From assembly GCA_025331125.1 (NCBI GenBank), contig JAOALB010000317.1, forward strand, positions 1 through 19,018: a stretch of 19,018 bases of DNA. Reading direction: 5' to 3'. This document shows, piece after piece, positions 1-8,999 of this stretch. Under the pieces are notes generated by a model. The model saw nothing but the letters and a program-made list of their open reading frames with translations. It was not told the origin of the DNA and ran no database searches. Origin of the DNA: Mycogone perniciosa (taxonomy: Eukaryota; Ascomycota; Sordariomycetes; Hypocreales; Hypocreaceae). Position 1 is the first letter of the stretch, and each line of letters starts with the position of its first letter. The position numbers and the translations under genes are program-made.

Positions 1-300
1 TAGTTTTCGAGGCCTCTTGTGCGGGAGGCAGTGTGTTATCGTCGGCTATACCTCTCGCGAGGCGGTAGCCGTGCCTCTAGGAGGCAGAGTGTCGTCCATT
101 GCCCTTTATCAGGCAATATGCTAGCAGCAGAGCTGCATAGATGTCGTCACCAGCTCTCGAGGGAGGTGAAGCTCTCCGAATTCCTCCCTCTTTGTGCGCT
201 GTTAGGGCCCGGTAAGCCCAAGCGGAGAGACAGGCCAGTAGGCCTGCAAAATTTACCCCGCACGTCAACAAGCCATAACAGCTGTTAGCGTGGGAGAATT
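1..300. other. GC-rich remnant, unrecognised
   Basis: This block is clearly richer in GC than the AT-rich DNA that starts near 305. Open frames of 89 codons (plus, 19-288) and 64 codons (minus) cross it, but neither shows a recognisable domain. It contains short palindromes, for example TGCCTC-TAG-GAGGCA at 72-86. The sharp composition edge suggests the end of a repeat or a non-mutated remnant that continues to the left of the window. No function can be assigned. Confidence 0.35.
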
Positions 301-899
301 TTTACAGGGGAGAGTTGCACTTATCCTAGGTATCCCTTTAGCCTAAAAGAGTATATTTAATATATAATTTATATCTTTACTTTATTTATTAGCAGGAGGA
401 AAAGTTATTCCTAGTAATATATTTAATTGCCGCGGATTTAAAAGTCTTATATCGCTGCCTTTAAGTCGCCTCATATACTCTTAAACGATTATTAAACAGT
501 TAAGTCTTAAAGTGCCTGTATTATAATATTTACTATATCTAATATGTTATAGGCTTTATCAATTATTCTATTAATCAATATCTTTAAATCTAGGATTAAA
601 GTACCAGTTATTACAGTAAATAAATTCTTATTGTCTATACTTTCTGTAATATTGGTATAAATATAGGGATTAAAGCGGCTTTCTGGGAGTAAGGTTTTCT
701 TTCTTTCTTTTAATCAGCTATCGTCTTAGTCTAACTTTACTGGGATATCCTAAAATCTCCTACTTAATATATTAAGCCTTACTGCTTTTAACCTAGGCCA
801 GTAAATAATCCAGAAATTATATTAAAATAGGAATTTAAACTAGCAGGCTTATCTTTAATTTAACGCTTCAATAGTCGTAAAGTATTCTAAGTTCTTATA
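301..899. other. AT-rich degraded DNA, no gene
   Basis: The stretch is AT- and TpA-rich with stops in all frames and no reading frame of interest. This is the usual look of transposon sequence mutated by RIP in ascomycetes. No tRNA, intact transposase or reverse transcriptase can be seen. Confidence 0.6.
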
Positions 900-1232
900 T
901 GTCACGACCCGACCATTATAAGAACGTGACATGGTACGTACCCGGGGGAACCTCGGATGGACGAACCAATCAGCATTGGATCACTCGGGTCACCACGAAC
1001 TATAAAGTGATCCCAGTGAGCCAACGGAAGGACTCACCATGGATCGTCAGGAAAACAAGTGTGATCCAAGGTGATCCAAGATTATTCCCTTTGTATACAT
1101 ACGACTGGCTTGTCACTCATTTAGTATAGTTACTTAGACAGTCGTTAACAATTGCATTCACCAGAACCGCCTGTTCTACAGAATCGTGACTATGTTACCC
1201 TTATCCCTTGAGAATCAACCCGGATCGTCACA
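900..1232. mobile_element. Solo LTR, family copy 1
   Basis: It starts TGTCACGACCCGACCA and ends GGATCGTCACA, so it has the TG...CA termini and short inverted repeat of an LTR. It shares with copies 2 and 3 the stretch around 1118-1190 (TTAGTATAGTTACTTAGACA followed by CTGTTCTACAGAATCGT) and a TATA-like GTATAC(A) segment just upstream of it. At 333 bp it is shorter than copy 2, because about 55 bp before the 3' end (present in copies 2 and 3) are missing. The flanks (TTATA and AGTAT) do not form an exact 5-bp target duplication, so the flanks have changed or recombined. No internal retrotransposon region is attached. Confidence 0.85.
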
Positions 1233-2072
1233 AGTATCTGCATGCATTTTCAGCTATCTTTTCTTTAAATAGCAATATTCGTTATTATATACTTTGATTA
1301 TAGAACTCGTATAGCCACTATAGCTCGTTACTGTTAGAGCCTGTCCGCTCTATATATGCCTCTAATACTTTAATCCAGTACTGCCTAGCCAGAATCTTAA
1401 CCTTCTTTCCGTTATTAATAGACAGCTATTTCGAAAACACTAGAATATCGCTAGGTAGAGGGGCAGTTCCAGTATACCTTAATCCCAGATATATCATTAT
1501 ATTGCTTACATCTCTGCGACTGCATATTACCTGGAGGTAATGCTCTATTGCATTTCAGTTAAGCCCACCTTATATAAAAATACTATAAAGCTTTTATATA
1601 TACTGCGAATTTATTAGTCGATTCTGCCTAAAAGTCTATTTTGCTGTTAATGCATCTACTAGTATCTGCGCTATAAGGATATAGTATGGCCATGCTTGCT
1701 CTAGGGTAAACTCTCTATTATTAAATTACCTGCTGCACGCGCGTTTACTGGCAGAAGTGCTAAAAGTATTATTCTTAAAGCCTAAATCTCTCTATTATTT
1801 CTATAAAGTAATAGCCAGTAAGTCTATTATCTAATATTATTATTAGGTGTATAGCTTTATAGATATTATTATCCTTAGCTTTCAAGTTAACTTTAATATT
1901 AGCTAAAATACTTAAGAATAAATTTTAATCTGCCAGCTTAAAACCAAGCACTTATCCAGGGTCCTTTATAGGGATTATAAGCTGCAGTATTATTTGTTAT
2001 TTTTCTATATTTATTAATATACTATAAAAGACTAGCCTTACTTAGCTACTAGGTTATATATAAGGTAAGTGG
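1233..2072. other. AT-rich degraded DNA between two solo LTRs
   Basis: This stretch lies between LTR copies 1 and 2. It is strongly AT-rich, full of TTATA/TATTA words and stop codons, and carries no recognisable gag or pol frame. It could be the RIP-mutated interior of an older element. It is unlikely to be the internal part of an element bounded by copies 1 and 2, because copy 2 has its own target duplication. Confidence 0.5.
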
Positions 2073-2470
2073 GTTAATGTCACGACCCGACCATGTCGAA
2101 GACCTGGTCACGGGATCGCGGCAGAACGTCGGAACCTCCAACCAATCATCGATGGATCGCGGCTACGAGCGCGATCCTATAAGAGGGATCACTGTACGAA
2201 ACCGTGATCCTGGATCGTCGGGACCACCATGATCCAAACGATCCGAGTACATTCACTATATATCTCCTTTGTATATAAGACTGGATAAGTCACGATCTTT
2301 AGTATAGTTACTTAGACAGTCGTTAACACAATTGCATTCACCAGAACCACCTGTTCTACAGAATCGTGGCTACGTTACCCTGCTCAGTATTCATCCCTGA
2401 CCTCTCTGTCAACATAAACCCACGAACCTCGGTTTGACTGTTGAGAATCAACCTGGATCGTCACAGTTAA
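2073..2470. mobile_element. Solo LTR, family copy 2, with target site duplication
   Basis: The LTR itself is 2078-2465 (388 bp), beginning TGTCACGACCCGACCATG and ending CTGGATCGTCACA. It is flanked by a perfect 5-bp duplication GTTAA (2073-2077 and 2466-2470). Inside are a TATA-like box (TTTGTATATAAGACTGG near 2267-2283) and the family core near 2301-2375. The paired duplication shows that this single LTR was left by recombination between two LTRs of a full element. It is the longest and best preserved copy in the window. Confidence 0.93.
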
Positions 2471-3080
2471 ATAGCCTGCCAGCGCTTTACTACTTTAGGA
2501 TAGTAATAATAAATATAAGTCTATATTATCCCTTTATCTTTATACACTTTTTAATTCTCTGCGCCTTATCTTTTATTCTATTATTTAGTGCTCTTTTATC
2601 CTTTATATATATATAGCAAACTATATAAGGGCTATATTGTTATAGGCTTTGCCTTTTATATATAATTTGGCTATAATAATCCAGGTCCCTGGGATTTGCT
2701 TAAAACCTTAATAGGTATAGTTATTAACTAAACCCGACCGAGAAGTGAATTTATTCTCTTTTGCAATTTTAGCTAAGCTGGGAAAGCCTGCAGACAGCGG
2801 CAATAGACCTGCAATCTTGCTATAACTAAAGCCCTAGTATAGCTAAACTATTACAGCTATACTAGTAAACCAGCTATAGCCACTTTAAGATAAACTGGTG
2901 GTATTTATATATTCTATACTAATCTTAATTATAAATTATTAACTTAGCTCTTCATATTAAAATATTAATATAAATAACTAAATTTTAAGTCCTGTTTATA
3001 TTATTAAGTAAGTGCAAGCCTACCTGTTAAAAAGGAGGGCTAAAAGCAAGGATTTCTGTGTAATTGGGTAACCTTCCTAT
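2471..3080. other. AT-rich degraded DNA, no gene
   Basis: The sequence is AT- and TpA-rich with many stops. A 60-codon plus-strand frame (2434-2616) starts inside LTR copy 2 and runs into this tract as low-complexity hydrophobic codons; it is not considered a gene. No domain or RNA gene was seen. Confidence 0.5.
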
Positions 3081-3142
3081 TCTGGCTAGACCCGGAATTA
3101 GGCCCGACACCAGGACCGAGTTCCGGAGGAACTTCGGTGTAA
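3081..3142. repeat. GC-rich patch resembling the 5' end of the LTR family
   Basis: A short GC-rich patch contains CCCGGAATTAGGCCCGAC and TCCGGAGGAACTTCGG. The second motif resembles TCCGGAGGAATGTCGG in LTR copy 4 at 18972. It may be a fragment of a related LTR family. Ends and target duplications could not be defined. Confidence 0.3.
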
Positions 3143-3655
3143 GTCAGGAAATTTCTGTTATCCTCAACGATAACAATTGAGCTAGGATCGGCTACCCCGC
3201 CTACCCTAGACTCAATACAATGGGCATAATGGCTATTGTGAAAAATCTGACCAAAATGGTTTCCTGTTTGTATGGCCGTGAGTCGATTTGACCGATTTTA
3301 TATGTAAATGAATTTTGCGGAAAATAGGAATGCGGCCACGAACCCAATTCTGCCACCGCACACCTATTATTAGGTCGGAGGACTATTGTAGAAGACAAAG
3401 CATTGTTCTACAATCACTTCTACAATCCAGCCGCACATCACTAGATATTCTATAGCTTTCTAGCTATTAGTTCAGTTACAATTAAATTGTTCATCCATTG
3501 TTAACCCAATTAGACTCTCAGTCGTTTCCTCATTGCTGCGTTGTATGCAGCTTCCTAGAAGCTACATATAAATGAGGTTCAGTATAACCTTGTTATTTTA
3601 ACACTACCTTTTAACCTAATATACAGGACTCTTTACCGCCAAAGGATAAGACTAT
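3143..3655. other. Intergenic stretch, no gene; one small hairpin
   Basis: No convincing coding sequence was seen. A 65-codon minus-strand frame at 3201-3398 has no recognisable features. ATTGTAGAA (3385-3393) and TTCTACAAT (3406-3414) form a perfect 9-bp stem with a 12-nt loop, and TTCTACAAT recurs at 3418-3426. No function is evident. Confidence 0.45.
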
Positions 3656-3906
3656 TTAACCCCAGGGAATAAGATTCTTATACCCTAAGGGACGAGATTC
3701 TTTAACCCTAGGGGATAAGATGCTTGTACCCCAGGGGACGAAATTCTTTAACCCCAGGGTATAAGATTCTTTAACCCTAGGGGACAAGATGCTTATAACC
3801 CAGGGGACGAAATTCTTTAACCCTAGGGTATAAGATTCTTCAACCCTAGGGGACAAGATTCTTTAACCTTAGCGTATAAGACTGTTTAACCCCAGGGTAT
3901 ATAGTT
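3656..3906. repeat. 23-bp minisatellite with 69-bp higher-order unit
   Basis: About eleven tandem units of 22-23 bp follow the pattern TTTAACCCYAGGGGAYAAGATTC. Three variants can be told apart by their ends: ...TATAAGATTC (A), ...GACGAAATTC (B) and ...GACAAGATGC or GATAAGATGC (C). The order C-B-A occurs twice in a row (3701-3769 and 3770-3838), giving a 69-bp super-repeat. The last units (3862-3906) are more diverged. The array opens a repetitive 66-codon minus-strand frame that is an artefact. Units contain CCCTA/TAGGGG words that resemble telomeric repeat sequence. Confidence 0.92.
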
Positions 3907-3966
3907 ATAAAAGCCAAAAACATAGGCTTAACTATATAGCTAAATAGGACGTTAGCCTTAACTATC

Positions 3967-4012
3967 CCTCCTTTTCTTTTTTTTTCTTTTCTTTACCTTT
4001 TCTTTCTCTATT
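3967..4012 (+). repeat. Polypyrimidine tract
   Basis: About 46 bases are almost only C and T, ending directly at the 119-bp element that starts at 4013. Such tracts occur in fungal core promoters, but no intact gene follows. It is treated here as simple sequence. Confidence 0.6.
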
Positions 4013-4131
4013 TGTGACGAACCGTCATACCGTCACGCCAACAGGCAAAAGAATAGGCTAATAATCGCATTTCTAGCAATTATCATGACGGTACCAACTG
4101 TATATAAGGGAAACGTGCTCGGAACGTGACA
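4013..4131. mobile_element. Short LTR- or MITE-like element (119 bp)
   Basis: It begins TGTGACGAACCG and ends CGGAACGTGACA. The reverse complement of the end (TGTCACGTTCCG) matches the start at 9 of 12 positions. Flanks CTATT (4008-4012) and CCATT (4132-4136) could be a 5-bp duplication with one transition. It contains a TATA-like CTGTATATAAGGG at 4098-4110. This would fit a small non-autonomous element or an internally deleted LTR of a family related to the TGTCACGACC elements. No coding capacity. Confidence 0.4.
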
Positions 4132-4323
4132 CCATTACATTTATTAAAAATTATAAAGTGTAAAATCTTTTAAATATATATAAAAAAAGCTTTAGCTTAG
4201 GGTATAAAGCTATAAAGGTATAAAAATCTAAGTCTAACCCTACAGCCAAGCACAGGTTTTACCTTAACTATGTCTCTGGATAATCAACGGCATCGAGGTA
4301 ACCCTTCAGCATGCTGATTACGA
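4132..4323. other. Short AT-rich spacer, no gene
   Basis: AT-rich sequence lies between the short element and the NLR relic. The NB-ARC region expected upstream of that relic is not recognisable here, so its 5' part has been deleted or mutated beyond recognition. Confidence 0.4.
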
Positions 4324-5165
4324 ATGTTTTCTCATCTAGTGCAGATGTCAATCGCCCTACCTCTGGTGATTTCTAAGAAATACTACCGGACTACGTGGAT
4401 AATGTGGATTATAGTTGCTCTATCTTTTCTCAACCTTTTTCATCGACAGGCAATTCCAAAGGAATTTTTGGATGATTATTGCCACCGTATAGGATCCAGT
4501 GGAAACGCAATTGACGGAGCAACAACTGCGAAAGCTCTAGGGACCCTCATAGCATTTTCATTCATCTCAAAGGACAAGGACGGAAATATGGACATCCACC
4601 GGCTAGTACAATTGGTGACACGTAAATGGCTTGCTACCGACAGTACCATGACCGAGTTTGCGCAACAGGCCCTAAAAACAATGTCAGCAGTGCCTACTCT
4701 GTGATGGAAAACAGTGGGTGTAGTCACAAGGACGAATCAGTTGCAATAGCTTCGCTATTGCATTGTATGGGAGCGTATTTCTTATACCAGGGAAACTGGG
4801 AGACAGCAGAAAAGTACCAGATTGAGGCAATGGGGATACTGATCGAGAAAGAGGGCAAAGAGTATCCCTCTACGCTTAGCAGTATGGCTAATCTTGCATC
4901 AACATACAGGAACCAGAGCCGATGGGAAGAGGCAGAGCAGCTAGAGGTGCAAGTAATGGAGACTCGCAAGACAAAGCTAAGACCCGATCATCCTGATACA
5001 CTCACCAGTATGGCCAATCTCGCTTTTACCTGGAAAAGTCAAGGTCGTCACGAAGAGGCTTTGGTCCTACTTGACAGGTGTACCGAAGCTCAGCAACGAA
5101 TTCTTGGTTTAAATCATCCACACACTATCTCGTCATTGCGTACTTTAATGGAGTGGAAAGGTTAG
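4324..5165 (+). pseudogene. Relic of an NB-ARC/TPR (NLR-like) protein
   Basis: Two overlapping frames together encode the C-terminal half of a fungal NLR-type protein. The first (4324-4704) has the post-NB-ARC winged-helix region, with FHRQAIPKEFLDD and DIHRLVQLVTRKWL. The second, usable from about 4690 to 5165, has kinesin-light-chain-like TPRs: YQGNWETAEKYQIEAM, YPSTLSSMANLASTYRNQ, HPDTLTSMANLAFTWKSQG and HPHTISSLRTL. In this family a segment with the first TPR normally joins the two parts. Here the frame changes near 4690 and that segment is missing, pointing to a small deletion. The P-loop/NACHT or NB-ARC core is absent upstream. Intact relatives act as intracellular sensors in fungal non-self recognition and cell death. 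This copy is 5'-truncated and frameshifted, so it is called a pseudogene. An AATAAA lies at 5279-5284. Confidence 0.8.
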
Positions 5166-5973
5166 GTAGCGATGTTTACTTAGCTAGTAATTACTGTATT
5201 CAAATTTTGCATTGGCATCATGTATTCAGACAGCTGCAATGCTTGCCTTTTTGCGTTGGGTAGTGTAGCCAGAGGACCAATAAAGTATTTTTTCCCCCTC
5301 CCTTGTACCAATTCCACCGCGTGTTCAATACATGGGTACACGCCTTGATCTGGAGATACGGTTACTTCAAATCGTATAGTGCCATTTATTCGCTCCGGGC
5401 TGTAGCGTCTAGGTTGCTATGATATTTTGCACCAACATCGATCGAGTTGTATTGGGAGAGACTGAGGCGTAATTAGTTTCATTGTCAGTATGAGGCGCCT
5501 ATTGTGGCCTTGTCGAGGCAAAAGAGTCATAAGCAAGTAAAAAGTTGACGCCTGGGGGTTGGGGGCCAGATTCGACGTTGTTACATTTGTGCCCTTGCCG
5601 CTTAGCGCTGCATAAGCCGTTTCCAGCTTGTTTTACACTTCTTGTTCTAGAACTGCGAATACCGATAACACTCAACACGTAGACGGTCACATCAAGATCT
5701 GATAACTCATACTATCGTCTCATCGCACGCTCCAGTAGGACATATTGTTAGTCACAAGCCTCGGTGCTTCATCACTATTCATTAGGTATACATGGTACCA
5801 GGAGAAAGAGAAAGAAAAGTCCTCCCATAGAGTGAGAAAACCAGTCACACAAGAGCCCGCCAATCCCCTCACGCCGTAGGCTTCAACAACCGATACCTCA
5901 CAATCAACCACATCCTCGACCTCGCATCGACCGCCACGCCCTTCATTCCAACCCTGAGCGCCCAATCCCCAAA
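5166..5973. other. Intergenic between NLR relic and TcA-like gene 3' end
   Basis: No convincing gene is seen. AATAAA at 5279-5284 (plus) may be the old polyadenylation signal of the NLR relic. An AATAAA on the minus strand (5390-5385) lies nearly 600 bp beyond the stop of the TcA-like gene and may or may not serve it. An 81-codon minus-strand frame (5965-5720) just beyond that stop has no recognisable domain. Confidence 0.45.
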
Positions 5974-7326
5974 CTACTCATCCGCCTCGCTAATCCTAAA
6001 CAAGCTCAACGACCCGGTCTTCACAGGCCCGCTATCAAACACCGTAAAGTCTCCCTCTGTAACAGCAACATACTTAAAGTCAACAGCCAGATCCCCCAGC
6101 CCGGAGACATTCAGGTTCGTCCCGAGCGTCACGTCCGCGACCCTCACCTTGGCGGGGTCCCGTCCCGCCACAAAGGCGGGAAGCCGGGAGAGCAGCCCGC
6201 GGAGTACGAGGGTGCGGGTTTCATCACCCGTCGACGGAGACGCAAGCCTAGCCCACTCAGCCGCAAACTCAGCCCTCACATCCCACAGCGCCAGCAGGCC
6301 TGATTCTTTACTCTTGTCCTCGACGGTGGACACCCACTCAACCACGTTCTGCGTAGCCGCCTTCCGCAGGCGCTCTCCGCCCTCGCAGGCCGTGTACCGC
6401 AGCTGCAGCACCACGTCAGCAATAGACGAGTAGTCGAACGGACGGAAATCGACCGGCGGGAGGGTGATCTGCCAGGTTGACACCGCCCCGGCGCCTTCGA
6501 AGGGCAAGTACCGCTCGTCACGGATGTTGAGCTCGAACGCGCCGGAGTCATTCTGCCCGGACCCGACGGCCACGGCGTCAATGGGGACGACCGCGGTGCG
6601 GAAACGCCGGTCTATGGCTCCGCCGGATGTGTCCTCTGCGTAGTCCCGGCCCGAGGTGGCGATGCTGTCGGCCCGGTACCGGTGCTTGAGGAGGCGGAGG
6701 GATGCGTTGACGCCGACGTACGGCCCCACGACGCAGGGGACGGTCACGGAAACGGTTTTGATCCGGCGGAAGAAGTGCCCCGGGAAATCCATGTCGAAGG
6801 CTACCTCGGGGATGTCAAAGGTGCAGGTTCCTGTTTCTCGTAGGGCGACGAGCGCGTAGGGATTAAGCTGCCGCAGGGAGACAGATTTCGCGATCTCGTA
6901 GTCATGCCCCCGACTGTCCTGGTACGCGACGTCCATCTGCTTCAGCGCCAGGTACAGCTGGCTGCTGGCCTGCAGGCCGTCGCGGGCCGGGTTGAAGTAG
7001 CCGAAGGAGATGAAGTCGAGCGCCTGTTGGGCCGGGGTGGGCCGGCGCTCGAAGCGGAAGGCCTGCTCGGCCTTTTTGGCGAGGTCGTAGGCGAGGAGAT
7101 ACGTTTGGTACATGGACGTGCGCATGCTGCCCTCTAGCCAGGCGTACAGCTCGTCGTTGGTGTACTTGTTCTTCAGGAACTCGCTGACCTCGTTGGCGTT
7201 ATCGATGAGGTGCTGCTGGTTGGCGATGTCCTGGTTGGCGATGTGGACGCGTGTTTCCTGGGCTGCGATCTGCGTATTGATGTGCTCGAATTCGAGCCCG
7301 GCAAGGTTCATTTGGTGGAGGCGTTC
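5974..7326 (-). CDS. TcA-like gene, exon 5: C-terminal TcB-binding domain
   Basis: The last exon encodes 450 residues and the natural stop. It starts with a long amphipathic helix (ERLHQMNLAGLEFEHINTQ, then AAQETRVHIANQDIANQQHL), continues with NDELYAWLEGSMRTSMYQTY, AYDLAKKAEQAFRFER and the DFPGHFFRRIKTVSVTVPCV motif, and ends in the most conserved TcA segment, ELNIRDERYLPFEGAG...STW followed by FDYSSIADVVLQLRYTACEG. In bacterial Tc toxins this domain docks the TcB-TcC cocoon and forms the channel entry. Retention of a well-kept TcB-binding domain without any TcB in the window is notable. The end of the frame at residue pattern SLFRISEADE is the expected C-terminus for the family. Confidence 0.93.
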   Translation of the reverse strand, partial: ERLHQMNLAGLEFEHINTQIAAQETRVHIANQDIANQQHLIDNANEVSEFLKNKYTNDELYAWLEGSMRTSMYQTYLLAYDLAKKAEQAFRFERRPTPAQQALDFISFGYFNPARDGLQASSQLYLALKQMDVAYQDSRGHDYEIAKSVSLRQLNPYALVALRETGTCTFDIPEVAFDMDFPGHFFRRIKTVSVTVPCVVGPYVGVNASLRLLKHRYRADSIATSGRDYAEDTSGGAIDRRFRTAVVPIDAVAVGSGQNDSGAFELNIRDERYLPFEGAGAVSTWQITLPPVDFRPFDYSSIADVVLQLRYTACEGGERLRKAATQNVVEWVSTVEDKSKESGLLALWDVRAEFAAEWARLASPSTGDETRTLVLRGLLSRLPAFVAGRDPAKVRVADVTLGTNLNVSGLGDLAVDFKYVAVTEGDFTVFDSGPVKTGSLSLFRISEADE

Positions 7327-7387
7327 CTGTGTCACATCGTGAGCTGAAAGTCATTGGCTAGACTGGTGCTTGCCTCGCCGTTCTTAC
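7327..7387 (-). other. Intron 4 of TcA-like gene (61 bp)
   Basis: The donor is GTAAGA at 7387 directly after CAG, and the acceptor is GACACAG ending at 7327, phase 0. Branch-like AATGACT or CTCACG lies upstream of the acceptor. An alternative acceptor TTTCAG at 7345 would bring an in-frame TGA and is rejected. Confidence 0.85.
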
Positions 7388-7509
7388 CTGGTACTGCTTC
7401 ACGTAGCTGGCCTTCCTTGACGCCTGAGAAGACTTGAAGTTGGCTGAGCCAGCGTTCATTTGGTCCAGCCGCGCGAAGGCCTGCTGGGCGTTGAGAAAAT
7501 TCGAAGATC
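7388..7509 (-). CDS. TcA-like gene, exon 4 (122 bp)
   Basis: This small exon of 40 codons plus two bases encodes FLNAQQAFARLDQMNAGSA, then SSQASRKASYVKQYQ. It is too short for an ORF caller and has no Met start of its own, but it fits perfectly in frame between introns 3 and 4. It gives the helix that in TcA leads to the ...R...W..Q...A..E...I..QI stretch of exon 5. Confidence 0.88.
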
Positions 7510-7580
7510 CTATTACGGACGTATACATGTCAGCTTTCCCTACTGACCCCTGACCGTGTTAGACACAATGGAAGACTTAC
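7510..7580 (-). other. Intron 3 of TcA-like gene (71 bp)
   Basis: The donor is GTAAGT at 7580 (perfect consensus), the branch-like sequence is GCTGACA at about 7532-7526 and the acceptor is AATAG ending at 7510. It splits a Gly codon in phase 1 and joins LIWG to SSNFLNAQQAF. Confidence 0.9.
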
Positions 7581-7872
7581 CCCAAATCAGTTCGACTCCG
7601 CACCCCCAAGGTTCAGTATGGGAAGTGATCTGGGGCAACATAGCCAGGATACTCGCCATAATCTCATTGCTGGCGGCGCTTTCGGTATACGACTGCGCCA
7701 CGGCTGCCAGCACCTCGGACTGGGTCTCAAGCGAGTTGATGTGAGCATCGCTCCCGCTGCTGGGACTGTCGACGTCAATCGCCTTCACTTTGAAGGGGTC
7801 AGTGCCGCTGCCCAAAGCATTGGCTTCCACGCCTGCCAGACGCGAGTAGAAGTCGAAGCGATGTTTCGATGA
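7581..7872 (-). CDS. TcA-like gene, exon 3
   Basis: Exon 3 encodes 97 codons plus one base: SSKHRFDFYSRL, then SLETQSEVLAAVAQSYTES and a hydrophobic stretch NEIMASILAMLPQI, ending GCGVELIWG. It corresponds to the long central helix and the pore-forming channel region that ends in the hydrophobic tip in TcA proteins. Frame and length agree with introns 2 and 3. The residues after TWG in the unspliced frame (KSSIVSN...) are intron-derived. Confidence 0.87.
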
Positions 7873-7934
7873 CTGCGGGAGATTTCGGTTAGTCGGCTTG
7901 CTTCCACACAACCGGGACAATAAAGAGATCTCAC
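7873..7934 (-). other. Intron 2 of TcA-like gene (62 bp)
   Basis: The donor is GTGAGA at 7934, the branch sequence is GACTAACCG at 7894-7886 and the acceptor is CGCAG ending at 7873. Phase 0. Splicing joins ASQE to SSKHRFDFYSRL, restoring the coiled-coil-like helix expected before the TcB-binding domain. Reading through without splicing leads into unrelated residues and a stop. Confidence 0.92.
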
Positions 7935-8999
7935 CTCCTGGCTGGCACGCAAGGCCGTCAGTGACCTCTCAGCCTCCTCAAGCGAACCCTTTTTCAACTC
8001 CATAATCATGTTATTCATGGTGATCTCATGCCCCGTCCGGAGGAGCTGGAGAGCTTCGCCATCCCTCTTCTCCTTGATGGACAGGAACGTCGACTCAAGC
8101 CCTTTGAGCTCAGCCGTGGCCTCGAGGGCGCGACTCATCAGCCAGGTGAACCGGTAGTTGGGCAGACTAGCATTCAGATCGTTGAGCGCACTGGACAAGC
8201 TGAGACCCGATGCTACGGCCGCCACCAGCTGCCCCGGGTCGATGGGCGGCTCCCACAGCGCCAGCGGCATGGGTCGGCCGTCGATATCCAGGCAGTTTCG
8301 GATGTTGTACAGGCGCTGATCGATGGTGGAGCGGAGGGCTTGGAGGTCTGGGTTGTTTGGGAGACAGAAGTATCTCGATGTCGCGAAGCCAAAGATGTTG
8401 GCCAGTCCGATCTGCTGCTCCCAGTTCCCGCCACGCCATCCGCACTTCTCTGACTGGGACCACATCTTCCAAGCTTGGCTGGTGTCACCCATGGCATGCC
8501 ACATCGCACCGGTCTGATTGCTGTAGGGGAATGCCACTTCAAGCTGGACGGCGGCATTGCTGAAGGCGTCCCATTTGTCGAGCAGCGAGAAATACGTCTG
8601 TGGGATCTTCTTCCCTTGCTTCGGAATCATCTCTCCCTTGGGTCCGAATAGGTGGCTGGCGAGCACGTAGAGCTGGATGGCCAGGGGGATGTCTTCCAAC
8701 GTGCGTCGCCGGAAGTACATGTCGCCATACGCAACGAGCGTCTTGATGTACAGCGCCACTGTCCACTTCATGTACGCCACGATGCGACCTCGTGCCAAGA
8801 CGTAGGGCCGGAACGGCGCGTCTCGCCACTCTGTGATGCGCTCGTCGTAACGGCGGGGACTGAGGCTGTTCAGGATACCTTCTAGCACGCGGCTGGTCGT
8901 CGAATGCTCGAACGGCATCCACTTCCACACCTTGCGGATGTCTGTGCCTTGGGCATGCGGGTTGAAGACCTGGTGCATCATCGCCAGGGCGTCGTCAAA
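7935..8999 (-). CDS. TcA-like gene, exon 2 last part
   Basis: After the TAG at 9002-9000 the same frame goes on with FDDALAMMHQVFNPHAQG. This matches the TcA pattern in which a helix is followed by F(D/N)P and a W.(F/M).PF motif (here KVWKWMPFEHSTT). It covers the region between the neuraminidase-like part and the TcB-binding domain, including IPLAIQLYVLASHLFGPKGE, LANIFGFATSRYFCLPNNPD and RLYNIRNCLDIDGRPMPLAL, and ends ...LEEAERSLTALRASQE at the intron 2 donor (phase 0). An ATGATG at 8981-8976, six codons after the stop, is the first Met of this part. Codon use and GC resemble the upstream exon, so nothing suggests a separate gene. Confidence 0.85.

Noticed and set aside
19..288. 89-codon plus-strand frame in the GC-rich left edge
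   Set aside because: No homology signal or motifs are visible; the arrangement looks like a repeat remnant rather than a gene.
900..2465. LTR copies 1 and 2 as the two ends of one full retrotransposon
   Set aside because: Copy 2 has its own perfect GTTAA duplication on both sides, and the DNA between the copies has no gag or pol trace and no fitting length.
3656..3856. 66-codon minus-strand frame with repeated PRVKESYTLGLKNF units
   Set aside because: It is the translation of the 23-bp minisatellite (69 bp = 23 codons keeps the frame open); no start context or domain.
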